Below, one piece after another: positions 17,449 to 26,323 of a DNA stretch of 42,961 nucleotides (its first letter is position 1; each line of letters starts with the position of its first letter). Origin of the DNA: Heyndrickxia acidiproducens DSM 23148 (GTDB taxonomy: Bacteria > Bacillota > Bacilli > Bacillales > Bacillaceae_C); NCBI RefSeq assembly GCF_000374345.1, contig NZ_KB894005.1:1-42961 (forward strand), given 5' to 3'. A program made the position numbers and the translations under genes. The notes under the pieces are model-generated. The model had not been told where the DNA came from. It saw nothing but the letters and a program-made list of their open reading frames with translations, and did no database searches.

Positions 17449-18716
17449 TGGAACAAACAAAATTGGTGCCAAAAAGAAGATTTAAAGAATTTCAAAACGC
17501 TCACGGTTGGGAACAGCGGGAATTGGGAAAGGTAGTCGACTTAGTTAAATCTTACTCGCTTTCTCGTGATGTTGAAACTGATGAAGATAGCAGTTTTCGT
17601 TATGTTCATTATGGCGATATTCATAAAAAAGTTGCTGATTTGATAGAAAGTGACGAACAACTTCCAATGATAAAAGCGGGTGATTATGAGTCGCTTCAAA
17701 AGGGTGATGTAATAGTAGCAGATGCCTCAGAAGATTATACAGGTATTGCAGAACCTGCTGTATTGCTTAATAAACCAAGCGCTAAGGTGGTTGCAGGGCT
17801 TCATACGATTGCTATGCGACCGAAAGAAATCACACCGTTATTTCTTTATTACTTGTTGCACACTGATAATTTTAAAAGTTACGGAACCAGAGTTGGTACA
17901 GGAATGAAGGTGTTCGGGATTACCACGAATAATTTATTCAAATATCCTGCTGCATTGCCTGTAAAAGAAGAACAAGAGGAGATAGGTAAGTTTTTCTATG
18001 ACCTAGATAACCTCATCACCCTACATCAGCGTAAGTTAGATAAGACGAAAGCACTAAAATCAGCTTATCTTACTGTAATGTTCCCCGCTGAAGGTGAGCG
18101 TAAGCCAAAACGGAGATTTGCGGGATTTACTGACTCATGGGAACAGTGTAATTTAGGGGATTTAATGGAGATTTCTTCTGCCTCTCGGGTGCATAAAAAT
18201 GAGTGGACAAAATCTGGAGTTCCTTTTTTTAGATCCAGCGATGTCGTGTCAGAATTTAAAGGAATTGAAAATAATAAAGCTTATATTTCCCAAAGTCTAT
18301 TCGAGAAATTATCAATAAAATCTGGTCGAGTTAAAAAAGGAGATGTTCTGGTAACTGGAGGAGGTTCGATTGGAATACCCTACTTGGTAAAGAATGATAA
18401 CCCGTTGTACTTTAAAGATGCTGATTTGATTTGGTTAAAAAGTTCAGAAACAACAACTAATGGTAATTTTTTATATACTTTTTTTATTACACCTTTTTTT
18501 AGAAACTATGTTAAAAGCATTACTCATATTGGAACAATATCACATTATACAATTGAACAGGCTAAAGTCACGCCCATTAGAATTCCAACAAAAAAAGAAC
18601 AAACCAAAATCGGTTCATTTTTTGCCAATCTTGACCATCTCATCACCCTTCGTAAACGCAAGTTAGAAAAACTACAAAATCTAAAAAAAGCATACCTAAA
18701 TGAGATGTTTGTATAA
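17448..18716 (+). CDS. hsdS: Type I restriction specificity subunit
   Basis: A 422-residue HsdS with two target-recognition domains. Each is followed by a similar conserved helix: EEIGKFFYDLDNLITLHQRK near residue 180 and TKIGSFFANLDHLITLRKRK near the C-terminus. Each domain opens with a W-E-Q motif (GWEQRELGKVVDL; SWEQCNLGDLMEI). The two half-sites together set the DNA sequence recognised by the whole enzyme. Internal repeats around the recognition domains are known sites for domain swapping. It is translationally coupled to hsdM and 15 bases ahead of hsdR. Confidence 0.95.
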   Translation: MEQTKLVPKRRFKEFQNAHGWEQRELGKVVDLVKSYSLSRDVETDEDSSFRYVHYGDIHKKVADLIESDEQLPMIKAGDYESLQKGDVIVADASEDYTGIAEPAVLLNKPSAKVVAGLHTIAMRPKEITPLFLYYLLHTDNFKSYGTRVGTGMKVFGITTNNLFKYPAALPVKEEQEEIGKFFYDLDNLITLHQRKLDKTKALKSAYLTVMFPAEGERKPKRRFAGFTDSWEQCNLGDLMEISSASRVHKNEWTKSGVPFFRSSDVVSEFKGIENNKAYISQSLFEKLSIKSGRVKKGDVLVTGGGSIGIPYLVKNDNPLYFKDADLIWLKSSETTTNGNFLYTFFITPFFRNYVKSITHIGTISHYTIEQAKVTPIRIPTKKEQTKIGSFFANLDHLITLRKRKLEKLQNLKKAYLNEMFV

Positions 18717-18731
18717 AGGGGAGCGTAAGCC

Positions 18732-21700
18732 ATGAGCAATGCACCAAAGAGTGTGGCAGAGAAAACTTTTCAAGAGAATTTTGTCAAAGAACTGCAAAAG
18801 TATAAATGGGAAGCGCCCGATTTCTTAAACGGCAACAAGCAAAAGGTAACGGTTGCTGATTTGGTTACGCACTGGCGCAGTGAACTCAATCGTATCAATG
18901 CTGACCAGCTTGAAGGCGTGGAATTGACGGATAATGAGTTCAAACAAGTGACGGCAAAGGTCAATCAAATCAGCAATAGTTATGAGGCTGCGAAGATTTT
19001 GGCTATTGAAGGATCAAAAGGCAAGATCGATGGCATTTACCGTGATGACAATCCCAAAATTACGAGAAAACAAATCACGTTGACGATTTTCAAAAAAGCT
19101 GAAGTGCGTGGTGGGGACTCAAGCTATTGGATTGCTAGAGAAGTACAGACACCAAACGACAACCGTTTTGACATTGTCTTACTGATTAATGGCTTGCCAC
19201 TCATCAATATCGAGCAAAAACGCACGGACAAAACGCTGGACGAGGCATTTGGACAGTTTAAACGCTACTATCGTGATGGCGAATACAGTCATAACTTTAT
19301 GGCTTTTTCGCAGATGATGGTCATCACTTCCGAAATTGACACTCGCTATTTCGCTACGCCAAAAACAATAGGAGATTTTAACCCTAGTTTCGTGTTTCAT
19401 TGGGCGGATAAAGAAAACAATGTAATAAACGATTGGAAAAAAGTAATTGAACAATTTTTGATGATTCCAATGGCACATCAGATGGTTGGCGATTACTTAG
19501 TCATTGATGAAGCGAGAGATGAGGAAAACAGGCGGCATATGTTAATGCGTCCCTATCAGGTCCATGCTCTGCAAGCGGTTGAAGGAGCTGCATTTGGATG
19601 GGACAATGATGAAAAAATGCCTCATGGCGGTTTTGTTTGGCATACGACTGGTTCAGGAAAAACGATCACAAGTTTCAAGACTGCTTTGTTTTTATCGACA
19701 AGAGCAGGATTTGATAAAGTCGTCTTCCTTGTTGATAGACGTGAGCTAGATAATCGTACCAGTGAAAACTTCAAAGCATATGCTGCCTATGAGCCGGTTT
19801 CTGTTGATGATACAAAACACACTTACCAGCTAAAAAAGAAACTGATGTCAGCAACGAATGGAATTGTCGTCACGACAACTTTCAAACTCAATGCTTTAGT
19901 GAAGGAACTGGAAGCAGCACACGATCATCGTTTAGCAGATAAGAAGATGGTATTTATCATCGATGAAGCCCATCGCACGACAATGGGGCAAATGATGGGA
20001 ACCATAAAGCATTACTTCAAGAAAAATGGACTTTTTTTCGGCTTTACTGGAACACCATTGTTTGATGAAAATAAGGTCAAAGGCAAGATCAATGAAAAAA
20101 GCGAAGTCATCAATACAACTGAAAAGTTATTTGGGCCAATGTTACACCAATATACGATTGATGAGGCCATTGCGGATAAAAACGTATTGGGTTTTCACGT
20201 CGATTATATCAATACTGGAGAATTCAAGAGTTATGATGATTTAAGAGAGCAACTGGCTGAAAAAGCGAAGGAAGAACACCCTGAAATGGCGGACAGAGAA
20301 ATCGAACGCCAGGTTCAAGAAATGTCAGAAGCTGAAGTTGAAAAGCAAGCTAAAAAACAAGGACTGCTTGTATACCAAGATGAAACGCATATCCCTAGTG
20401 TAGTTGAAGAAATTTTAAATAACTGGGAATCACAGTCACAAGGCAGAGAATTTAATGCAATTTTGACAGTGGCCTATAAAAATCGTGTAATTGCTTACTA
20501 TAATGAATTTAAGAAACAACTAAAAGAACGTGGGGAAAAGTTGAATGTGGCGATGACGTTTAGTTTTGGTAACGAAAATGATCCAAAACCATTAGACCCT
20601 GAAATTGTCAAAGGGATGTTTAAGGACTACGCTACATTTACAGGCATTGAGTTTATTGCTGGGGATAAAAAACACGGCGAAGATGCTTACTTTGAAGATG
20701 TGGTAGAACGTGCCACTCGAGGCGGCAGTGGACGAAATCCTAAGAATATCGACCTCGTGATTGTGGCAGACCAACTGCTGACAGGTTATGACTCGAAGCG
20801 TCTGAATACGCTTTATGTTGACCGTTCACTTGAGCTTCAAGGTTTAATCCAATCTTATTCACGAACCAATCGTGTATTTGGCTCCAATAAAGAGTTTGGT
20901 ACGATTATCAACTTTCAGTACCCTCGAATTACAGAAGAAATGGTAAATCAAGCTTTGAAGTTGTATGGAAGCGGAGGTAAGAGTAGTAAGGCAATTGTTG
21001 ATACCTATGAAACGGCTGTAAAGAAATTCGTAATAAAAGTTACTGAGATGATTCCGACCTTATCTGATCCTACCGCATGGCAGACAATCGAACGTGATGA
21101 GAAGAAAAAAGAAGCATTTATCCTTGCTTTTAAGGAAGCCTATGATCAGTTGAATTTGCTAGAACAATATTATGAATTTATGTGGGATGATCAAGCTTTT
21201 GGCATTGATGAGCATACTTGGTTACAGTATGTCGGTGCGTATAAAAACTTAACATGGAAGCCAGGAACCCCACCTGCGCCATCAACCACTCATCCACTTG
21301 CGGGAAAAACGAAGCTGGCAGGAACACAAGTAATCGATGCGAATCATATTATTAGTTTAATTGGCTCAAAAATTACCTCACCGTATGGCATACAAACGGT
21401 GGATCGTGAAACACTCCGTATTATTTATGAACAAATTCAAGAGTTGAGTAACATGGGGGAACATGAGCAAGCACAGTTATTAAAGGAATTTGTGGATACT
21501 GAGCTTGTGCCTGGTCACTTATCAAACAGTGTAAACTTTGATGAGGCATTTGAAATTTGGAAAGCAGATAAACTGAAGGATACGATTATTCATTTTTCTT
21601 CGGAGTGGGGATTAGATAGCGAATTACTTGTAAAAGCAGTGAATTCATATTCTACTTCACAGCCTGATGTTGTTCCTTACATCAATGAACTCATCAGTAG

Positions 21701-21815
21701 TGTTGACTTCAGCAAGGCAACCAATCAAATGGCTGGCAATTTATTAAAGCATAACATGACACTAACGACCAAGTTGCCAGAATGGATTGCAGAAACGAAG
21801 CAGAAATATAGCTAA
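18732..21815 (+). CDS. hsdR: Type I restriction endonuclease/translocase subunit
   Basis: A 1027-residue HsdR. The N-terminal nuclease domain shows FDIVLLINGLPLINIEQKR (D...ExK). The superfamily II motor has Walker A TGSGKT near residue 306, DEAH (FIIDEAHRTTMG) near 411, FGFTGTPL, and the late helicase motif QSYSRTNRV. It translocates DNA on meeting unmethylated sites and cuts at a distance. Length and order are normal for the family; no lesions are seen, so the system looks functional. The ribosome site GGGGAG lies 9 bases upstream. Confidence 0.95.
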   Translation: MSNAPKSVAEKTFQENFVKELQKYKWEAPDFLNGNKQKVTVADLVTHWRSELNRINADQLEGVELTDNEFKQVTAKVNQISNSYEAAKILAIEGSKGKIDGIYRDDNPKITRKQITLTIFKKAEVRGGDSSYWIAREVQTPNDNRFDIVLLINGLPLINIEQKRTDKTLDEAFGQFKRYYRDGEYSHNFMAFSQMMVITSEIDTRYFATPKTIGDFNPSFVFHWADKENNVINDWKKVIEQFLMIPMAHQMVGDYLVIDEARDEENRRHMLMRPYQVHALQAVEGAAFGWDNDEKMPHGGFVWHTTGSGKTITSFKTALFLSTRAGFDKVVFLVDRRELDNRTSENFKAYAAYEPVSVDDTKHTYQLKKKLMSATNGIVVTTTFKLNALVKELEAAHDHRLADKKMVFIIDEAHRTTMGQMMGTIKHYFKKNGLFFGFTGTPLFDENKVKGKINEKSEVINTTEKLFGPMLHQYTIDEAIADKNVLGFHVDYINTGEFKSYDDLREQLAEKAKEEHPEMADREIERQVQEMSEAEVEKQAKKQGLLVYQDETHIPSVVEEILNNWESQSQGREFNAILTVAYKNRVIAYYNEFKKQLKERGEKLNVAMTFSFGNENDPKPLDPEIVKGMFKDYATFTGIEFIAGDKKHGEDAYFEDVVERATRGGSGRNPKNIDLVIVADQLLTGYDSKRLNTLYVDRSLELQGLIQSYSRTNRVFGSNKEFGTIINFQYPRITEEMVNQALKLYGSGGKSSKAIVDTYETAVKKFVIKVTEMIPTLSDPTAWQTIERDEKKKEAFILAFKEAYDQLNLLEQYYEFMWDDQAFGIDEHTWLQYVGAYKNLTWKPGTPPAPSTTHPLAGKTKLAGTQVIDANHIISLIGSKITSPYGIQTVDRETLRIIYEQIQELSNMGEHEQAQLLKEFVDTELVPGHLSNSVNFDEAFEIWKADKLKDTIIHFSSEWGLDSELLVKAVNSYSTSQPDVVPYINELISSVDFSKATNQMAGNLLKHNMTLTTKLPEWIAETKQKYS

Positions 21816-21991
21816 TTTGATGACAGATATAGAGTAACCGAAAACGAAAAATAAATAGAAACAGAGTATGTTTAACTTTACCGGGAAAAAATGCCTTTAT
21901 ACATTAGCTTTTATTTCTTTGTCTTACATATCATCACTACATTTTAAGCACTTGGTTGCGATATAAATATTTAGTAATTGGAGGCTTTATC

Positions 21992-22387
21992 TTGAAAAAG
22001 AATATCTACGTAGTTGGTGCCGTTATAATTCAAAACGATCAAATCCTCTGTGCACAGCGCGGCCCAGGCAGGACCCTAGCCAATAAATGGGAGTTTCCTG
22101 GTGGAAAAGTTGAAGAAGGTGAAACGCCACAGCAAGCCCTGAAACGCGAAATACAGGAAGAAATGAAATGTAAAATTGAGATTGGGAAGCAAGTGGAGGA
22201 CACAACGTATGAATATGATTTTGGCATTGTTCATCTAACAACGTTTTATTGCAAGTTGTTAGAAGGACAACCCATTTTAACGGAACATGTTGCAATAAAA
22301 TGGATGAACAAAGAAGATCTTATGTCATTGGATTGGGCCCCAGCTGATTTACCTGCTGTTGAAGAGATTGCATCTACCAAAGATTGA
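21992..22387 (+). CDS. Nudix hydrolase (MutT/CTP pyrophosphohydrolase-like)
   Basis: A 131-residue Nudix protein. The Nudix box reads GGKVEEGETPQQALKREIQE followed by EM; it fits GX5EX7REUXEE, with Lys in place of the box's last Gly. Sequence style (VVGAVIIQNDQILCAQRGPG, EFPGGKVE) matches MutT/8-oxo-dGTP or CTP pyrophosphohydrolases. I chose TTG 21992 because GGAGG lies seven bases upstream; an ATG at 21956 lacks a site. It precedes the PLD/helicase gene by about 85 bases on the same strand, within the defence island. A housecleaning role is the family default; a joint role with the helicase is inference. Confidence 0.8.
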   Translation: MKKNIYVVGAVIIQNDQILCAQRGPGRTLANKWEFPGGKVEEGETPQQALKREIQEEMKCKIEIGKQVEDTTYEYDFGIVHLTTFYCKLLEGQPILTEHVAIKWMNKEDLMSLDWAPADLPAVEEIASTKD

Positions 22388-22472
22388 ATGCTGTATTTCC
22401 CTTTTCTGAAATGATTTACGATGAATGGAATGAATATTACAATAAAGGTATCCCACAAAAACGGTGATGCAT

Positions 22473-25361
22473 ATGAGTAACTTGATTAAAAGTTTGGAAG
22501 CCTCTTTATATCACGGTTTTATTAATGAGGCCCATGAACATGCAGGAAACTATCGTCCAAAATTATTAGTGAACCAATCGACGAAAAATGAAGACGTTTT
22601 AACGTCGATTCGAAATGAGATGGAGAACTGTAGATCATTTCTGTTTTCTGTTGCTTTTATTACAGAAAGTGGTTTGGCAACACTCAAGTCTCTTTTTCTA
22701 GACTTAAAGCAAAAAGGTGTGACAGGCAGGATTCTGACCTCAACTTATTTAATTTTCAATCACCCGAAAGTTTTTAGAGAATTAATGAAGATCACGAATG
22801 TTAGAGTGCGACTAGCAAGCGTGAAGGGGTTTCACGCAAAAGGATACATATTTGAACACGATGCTTATTATTCTTTAATTGTCGGAAGTTCCAATTTAAC
22901 TGCACAGGCATTGCAAGTAAATTATGAATGGAACATAAAGCTCACTTCTCATGAAAACGGAGAAATTGTACATCACTTTAAAAATCAATTTGAAGAAGTA
23001 TGGGCAAACTCTGAGATTCTAACAGAAGAATGGATCGAGCAATACGAAAAAACCTACGCTGAAGAGAAGAAAACAAATGAGCAAGTATATGATTTTCCAG
23101 TAGGCTATCAGACGAATCCGATTCAAGAAGCCTTAAAAATTCAACCAAACAAAATGCAAGATGCTGCTTTAAAGGAAATCCAGGCTTTACGAGATGAAGG
23201 AAAAAACAAAGGGCTTGTCATTTCTGCAACGGGTACAGGGAAAACCTATCTTTCTGCTTTTGACGTTCGCCGTTTTGCGCCAAAGAAAATGCTTTTTATT
23301 GTGCATCGTGAACAAATATTGCAAAAAGCGATGAAGGATTTCCAATTAATTTTAGGTGGATTGAGTCATGAGTTTGGTATTTTATCAGGAATATCGAAAC
23401 AAACTGATGCTAAATATATATTTGCAACGATCCAGATGCTGTCGAAAGACGACACGTTATATCAATTTGCAACGGATGAGTTTGATTATATTTTGGTCGA
23501 TGAAGTGCATAAAGCGGGGGCCATGTCGTACCGTAAAGTGATCAACTACTTTCAACCGAAATTTTTAATGGGCATGACCGCCACACCTGAGCGAACCGAC
23601 GATTTTAACATCTATGAGTTATTTGACTACAACATTGCATATGAAATTCGCTTGCAAGAAGCATTAGAAGAAGATATGCTTTGTCCCTTCCATTATTTTG
23701 GGGTGAGAGATTTTCAGTATAATGGACAAACGATTGACGATGCGACAGCTTTGTCTCACTTGGTTGCGGATGAACGAGTAGATCATATTATCGATAAAAT
23801 TACATACTATGGGTATTCTGGAGATAGCGTAAAAGGCTTGATGTTCTGCAGTCGGAAAAAGGAAGCGAAACATTTATCTGTACTTCTGAATGCACGTGGC
23901 TTGCGAACGGTAGCTTTAACAGGGGACGATTCCCAAGAAGAAAGGATCCGTTGTGTCACCCAATTAGAAAACGGATTATTGGACTATATTTTAACTGTAG
24001 ACATTTTCAACGAGGGTATTGATATTCCTTGTATCAATCAAATTGTGATGCTAAGGCAAACCCAATCGAGTATTATTTTTATTCAACAACTCGGGCGTGG
24101 TTTGCGAAAACATGATACAAAAGAATATGTGACGATTATAGATTTTATTGGAAATTACAAAAATAATTATCTCATTCCCATTGCCCTTTCTGGTGATCAA
24201 TCGCAAAACAAAGACAATGTGCGAAGGAGAATGGTGGATACAAGCTATATTAAAGGAGTATCTACGATTAACTTCGAGGCTGTGGCGAGGAAGCAAATTT
24301 TTAAAGCGATTAACAATTGCAAATTGAACGCTGCAAAGATTTTAAAAGAATCGTATATTGGACTAAAAAATCGGATTGGGCGTGTTCCATATTTATATGA
24401 TTTTATCATCAATCATTCGATCGATCCGTGTGTCATCATAGAAGCAAATAAAAATTACGATCTTTTCCTAAGAAAAATGCGGGAAGATAAGCCGGGTTTA
24501 TCAACGTATGAAAATCAGGTTCTTACCATGCTTTCCTTAGAGATTTTAAATGGAAAAAGGAAGCACGAAATTATTTTGCTTGAACGACTGTTGGAACAAG
24601 GAACGGTGACAGAAGAGGAATATGTTGCGTATTTAAGGAAGAATGGCTGTATGACAGATGGTCGAACAATGGAGTCGATCCGTAGAATCTTTAATCTTCA
24701 GTTTTTCACTGAAGTTGACCGAAAGAAATACGGAAATCAGCCGATTGTGTTATTCGAAGAGAACCAATATAAATTCAATGCAGAAATACGCAATGGTGTA
24801 GCTGAACATCCCTATTTCAGGATGCTAGTTGAAGATGTGGTAATGACGGCAGAGGAAAAAAGCAAAGAATATGAATGTGGTCGGGCACTCAAGTTATATG
24901 AAAAATACACAAGAAAAGATGTCTGCAGGCTATTAAATTGGTCAAATGATGAGCACTCCACCATGTATGGATACAAGTCAAAGCATAACACCTGTCCGAT
25001 CTTTGTTACTTATGATAAAAAAGAAGATGTGGATTCAAGTGTTAATTACGAAGATGAACTGCTGAATCCAGAAGTGCTGAAATGGTACACAAAAAGCAAT
25101 CGCACATTGAAGTCACAAGAAGTAAAGTCCATTCTTGAGGCAGATCAAAATCATACGGACATCCATATTTTTATCAAGAAAAGTGATGATGAAGGAACAG
25201 GATTTTATTACTTAGGACGTGCACATCCTGATCAAAACACTGCCCATCAAACCGTTATGGCGAGGAAGAATCTTCCGGTTGTATGTATGAATATGATATT
25301 GGAACAAAGTGTGGAGGACGCATTATATCATTATCTTACGAGTAATATTGATGCGGATTAA
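22473..25361 (+). CDS. PLD-like/DEAH helicase/DUF3427-type protein
   Basis: A 962-residue multidomain protein. The N-terminal phospholipase-D-like domain carries one HxK motif (GFHAKGYIF, His near 121) followed by GSSNLTAQAL. The superfamily II helicase core has Walker A ATGTGKT near 252, DEVH near 343, MTATPERTDD and the C-lobe IIFIQQLGRGLRKHDTKEY. The C-terminal ~380 residues fit the DUF3427 region that follows such helicases. PLD domains in this setting can act as nucleases, so DNA unwinding with cutting is plausible. The start ATG 22473 follows GGTG. It lies between type I restriction and Wadjet genes, and a defence role is inferred from that. Confidence 0.8.
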   Translation: MSNLIKSLEASLYHGFINEAHEHAGNYRPKLLVNQSTKNEDVLTSIRNEMENCRSFLFSVAFITESGLATLKSLFLDLKQKGVTGRILTSTYLIFNHPKVFRELMKITNVRVRLASVKGFHAKGYIFEHDAYYSLIVGSSNLTAQALQVNYEWNIKLTSHENGEIVHHFKNQFEEVWANSEILTEEWIEQYEKTYAEEKKTNEQVYDFPVGYQTNPIQEALKIQPNKMQDAALKEIQALRDEGKNKGLVISATGTGKTYLSAFDVRRFAPKKMLFIVHREQILQKAMKDFQLILGGLSHEFGILSGISKQTDAKYIFATIQMLSKDDTLYQFATDEFDYILVDEVHKAGAMSYRKVINYFQPKFLMGMTATPERTDDFNIYELFDYNIAYEIRLQEALEEDMLCPFHYFGVRDFQYNGQTIDDATALSHLVADERVDHIIDKITYYGYSGDSVKGLMFCSRKKEAKHLSVLLNARGLRTVALTGDDSQEERIRCVTQLENGLLDYILTVDIFNEGIDIPCINQIVMLRQTQSSIIFIQQLGRGLRKHDTKEYVTIIDFIGNYKNNYLIPIALSGDQSQNKDNVRRRMVDTSYIKGVSTINFEAVARKQIFKAINNCKLNAAKILKESYIGLKNRIGRVPYLYDFIINHSIDPCVIIEANKNYDLFLRKMREDKPGLSTYENQVLTMLSLEILNGKRKHEIILLERLLEQGTVTEEEYVAYLRKNGCMTDGRTMESIRRIFNLQFFTEVDRKKYGNQPIVLFEENQYKFNAEIRNGVAEHPYFRMLVEDVVMTAEEKSKEYECGRALKLYEKYTRKDVCRLLNWSNDEHSTMYGYKSKHNTCPIFVTYDKKEDVDSSVNYEDELLNPEVLKWYTKSNRTLKSQEVKSILEADQNHTDIHIFIKKSDDEGTGFYYLGRAHPDQNTAHQTVMARKNLPVVCMNMILEQSVEDALYHYLTSNIDAD

Positions 25362-25380
25362 AGAAAAGGAGAAATTATCA

Positions 25381-25923
25381 ATGGCAAAATGGTGGATGAT
25401 TAGAGCCAGAGACAACAATGAGCCCATGCCTTTGTGGAGAAAAGAGGGCATGCGTCAATTGGTTGGCCTCAGTTCGGCGACCCTCAAAAATTTTCGTTAT
25501 AAGTCTGAGCTGCAACAACAAGCAGATAAAGTGTTTTATGAAAAAACTCACAATTGAGAGCAAGTTGGGTAAACCAAGTTTAGAGGTTTAGTAGAGAGAT
25601 AGAGGAAGGTGACAGGGTTATTACCTATTCCAAGGAAAAACGTGAGTACATGGTTGGTACTGTATTAACTCCTCATTTTTATGTTGCCAATAGTTTATTT
25701 GTTTAAACGGGGGGCTTTACGTCCTAATGTAGAAACAGTAGCAAAACGAAACTCCGTGAAATTACTTGACTTAGAGGCTTTAGTGCGGTTAATCATGTAA
25801 TGGTATGATCACATGCCAAATGATGTAAGAGCATTGTTGCCTTTAAAGAGGGTGGATGTACCGGAAGTGGAACTAGCTGGGAATCCTGCTTACGTATTTA
25901 AGCAGCTGGTAAAAGTGATTTAA
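25381..25923 (+). pseudogene. Decayed EVE-like/Mrr-type restriction endonuclease
   Basis: GGAG precedes ATG 25381, which opens MAKWWMIRARDNNEPMP. The next part is out of frame for about 45 bases: the other frame reads ASIGWPQFGDPQKF, a hallmark of EVE-like domains, before RYKSELQQQADKVFYEKT resumes. After a stop at 25555 the pieces GDRVITYSKEKREYMVGTVL and RPNVETVAKRNSVKLLDLEA continue, then VRLIM, a stop, and MPNDVRALLPLKRVDVPE. These match the N- and C-terminal parts of modification-dependent restriction enzymes with an Mrr-like C-terminus; the catalytic middle is deleted. It lies 20 bases after the PLD/helicase gene, inside the defence island. Confidence 0.65.
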
Positions 25924-25936
25924 TATTTGCTCTCTC

Positions 25937-25967
25937 TTGTCCAATTTTCTTGAAAATCTGGTATAGT
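25937..25967 (+). promoter_or_regulatory. Predicted promoter of small membrane-peptide element A
   Basis: An extended -10 (TGG then TATAGT at 25962-25967) with a loosely spaced TTGTCC at 25937-25942 would start a transcript near 25974. That transcript runs through the GGGAGGTTGCCCCT hairpin region into the small reading frame at 26045. Confidence 0.45.
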
Positions 25968-26044
25968 AGTGTCGCGCAACAAGCTAGGTGGGAGGTTGCC
26001 CCTCTGCTTTTTTCCCTTGTCTTCAAGAGAATGGGATGAGCGAA

Positions 26045-26203
26045 ATGGATATTCTCTTGCAGTTCTTGTTGTAGAAGCTGCCAAGGCGTTTGTGAATCAA
26101 ACAATTGTCCTGGTATTTAGTAACCTGTCCGCAAAGAAACGCAAAAAAGAAGACCACCCGCAATGCGTCCAACAGAAACGGGAGGTCTTCTAAGAAGAAA
26201 TAA
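26045..26203 (+). pseudogene. Frameshifted small membrane peptide, type I toxin-like (element A)
   Basis: ATG 26045, after GGGATGAG, starts MDILLQFLL; after one frame correction the sequence continues VEAAKAFVNQTIVLVFSNLS and then AKKRKK. After a second correction in a run of six A it ends TTRNASNRNGRSSKKK at TAA 26203. The reconstructed ~50-residue product has one hydrophobic segment and a basic Lys/Arg tail, the layout of Bacillus type I toxins. A minus-strand terminator overlaps its 3' part. Two related copies (VFNKLPAKKR...KKTTEHTSNK at 39500; KKRKKK at 37700) support the frame. As read, the gene is broken; sequencing error in the A run cannot be excluded. Confidence 0.45.
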
Positions 26204-26283
26204 TACTTTTTAGGAGCAACCGCCCGCTTTGGACGAGTTGCACAAGCGGGGTGTTCGCAGCATCCCGCCTTTACCTTATTATA
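26143..26283 (-). ncRNA. Candidate antisense RNA overlapping element A
   Basis: On the minus strand a perfect TATAAT lies at 26283-26278 (a weak TGTTCA is 17 bases upstream), giving a start near 26271. About 80 bases on, AGAAGACC-T-CCCG and CGGG-T-GGTCTTCT form a strong hairpin (26191-26179 with 26160-26148) followed by six T, an intrinsic terminator. The resulting ~130-base RNA would be complementary to the 3' half of the small membrane-peptide mRNA, as RatA is to txpA in B. subtilis. No experiment is visible; the prediction rests on promoter, terminator and recurrence of the terminator in two other copies. Confidence 0.45.
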
Positions 26284-26323
26284 TCCAATTCATTTAGCAC
26301 TGAACAGGTTATTTTATCAGCTG

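Noticed and set aside
25969..26193. A 74-codon plus frame over element A as an intact protein
   Set aside because: Its first part is leader-hairpin DNA, and the alignment with copy C shows that the tail after the A run belongs to another frame. I describe it instead as a frameshifted small peptide gene.
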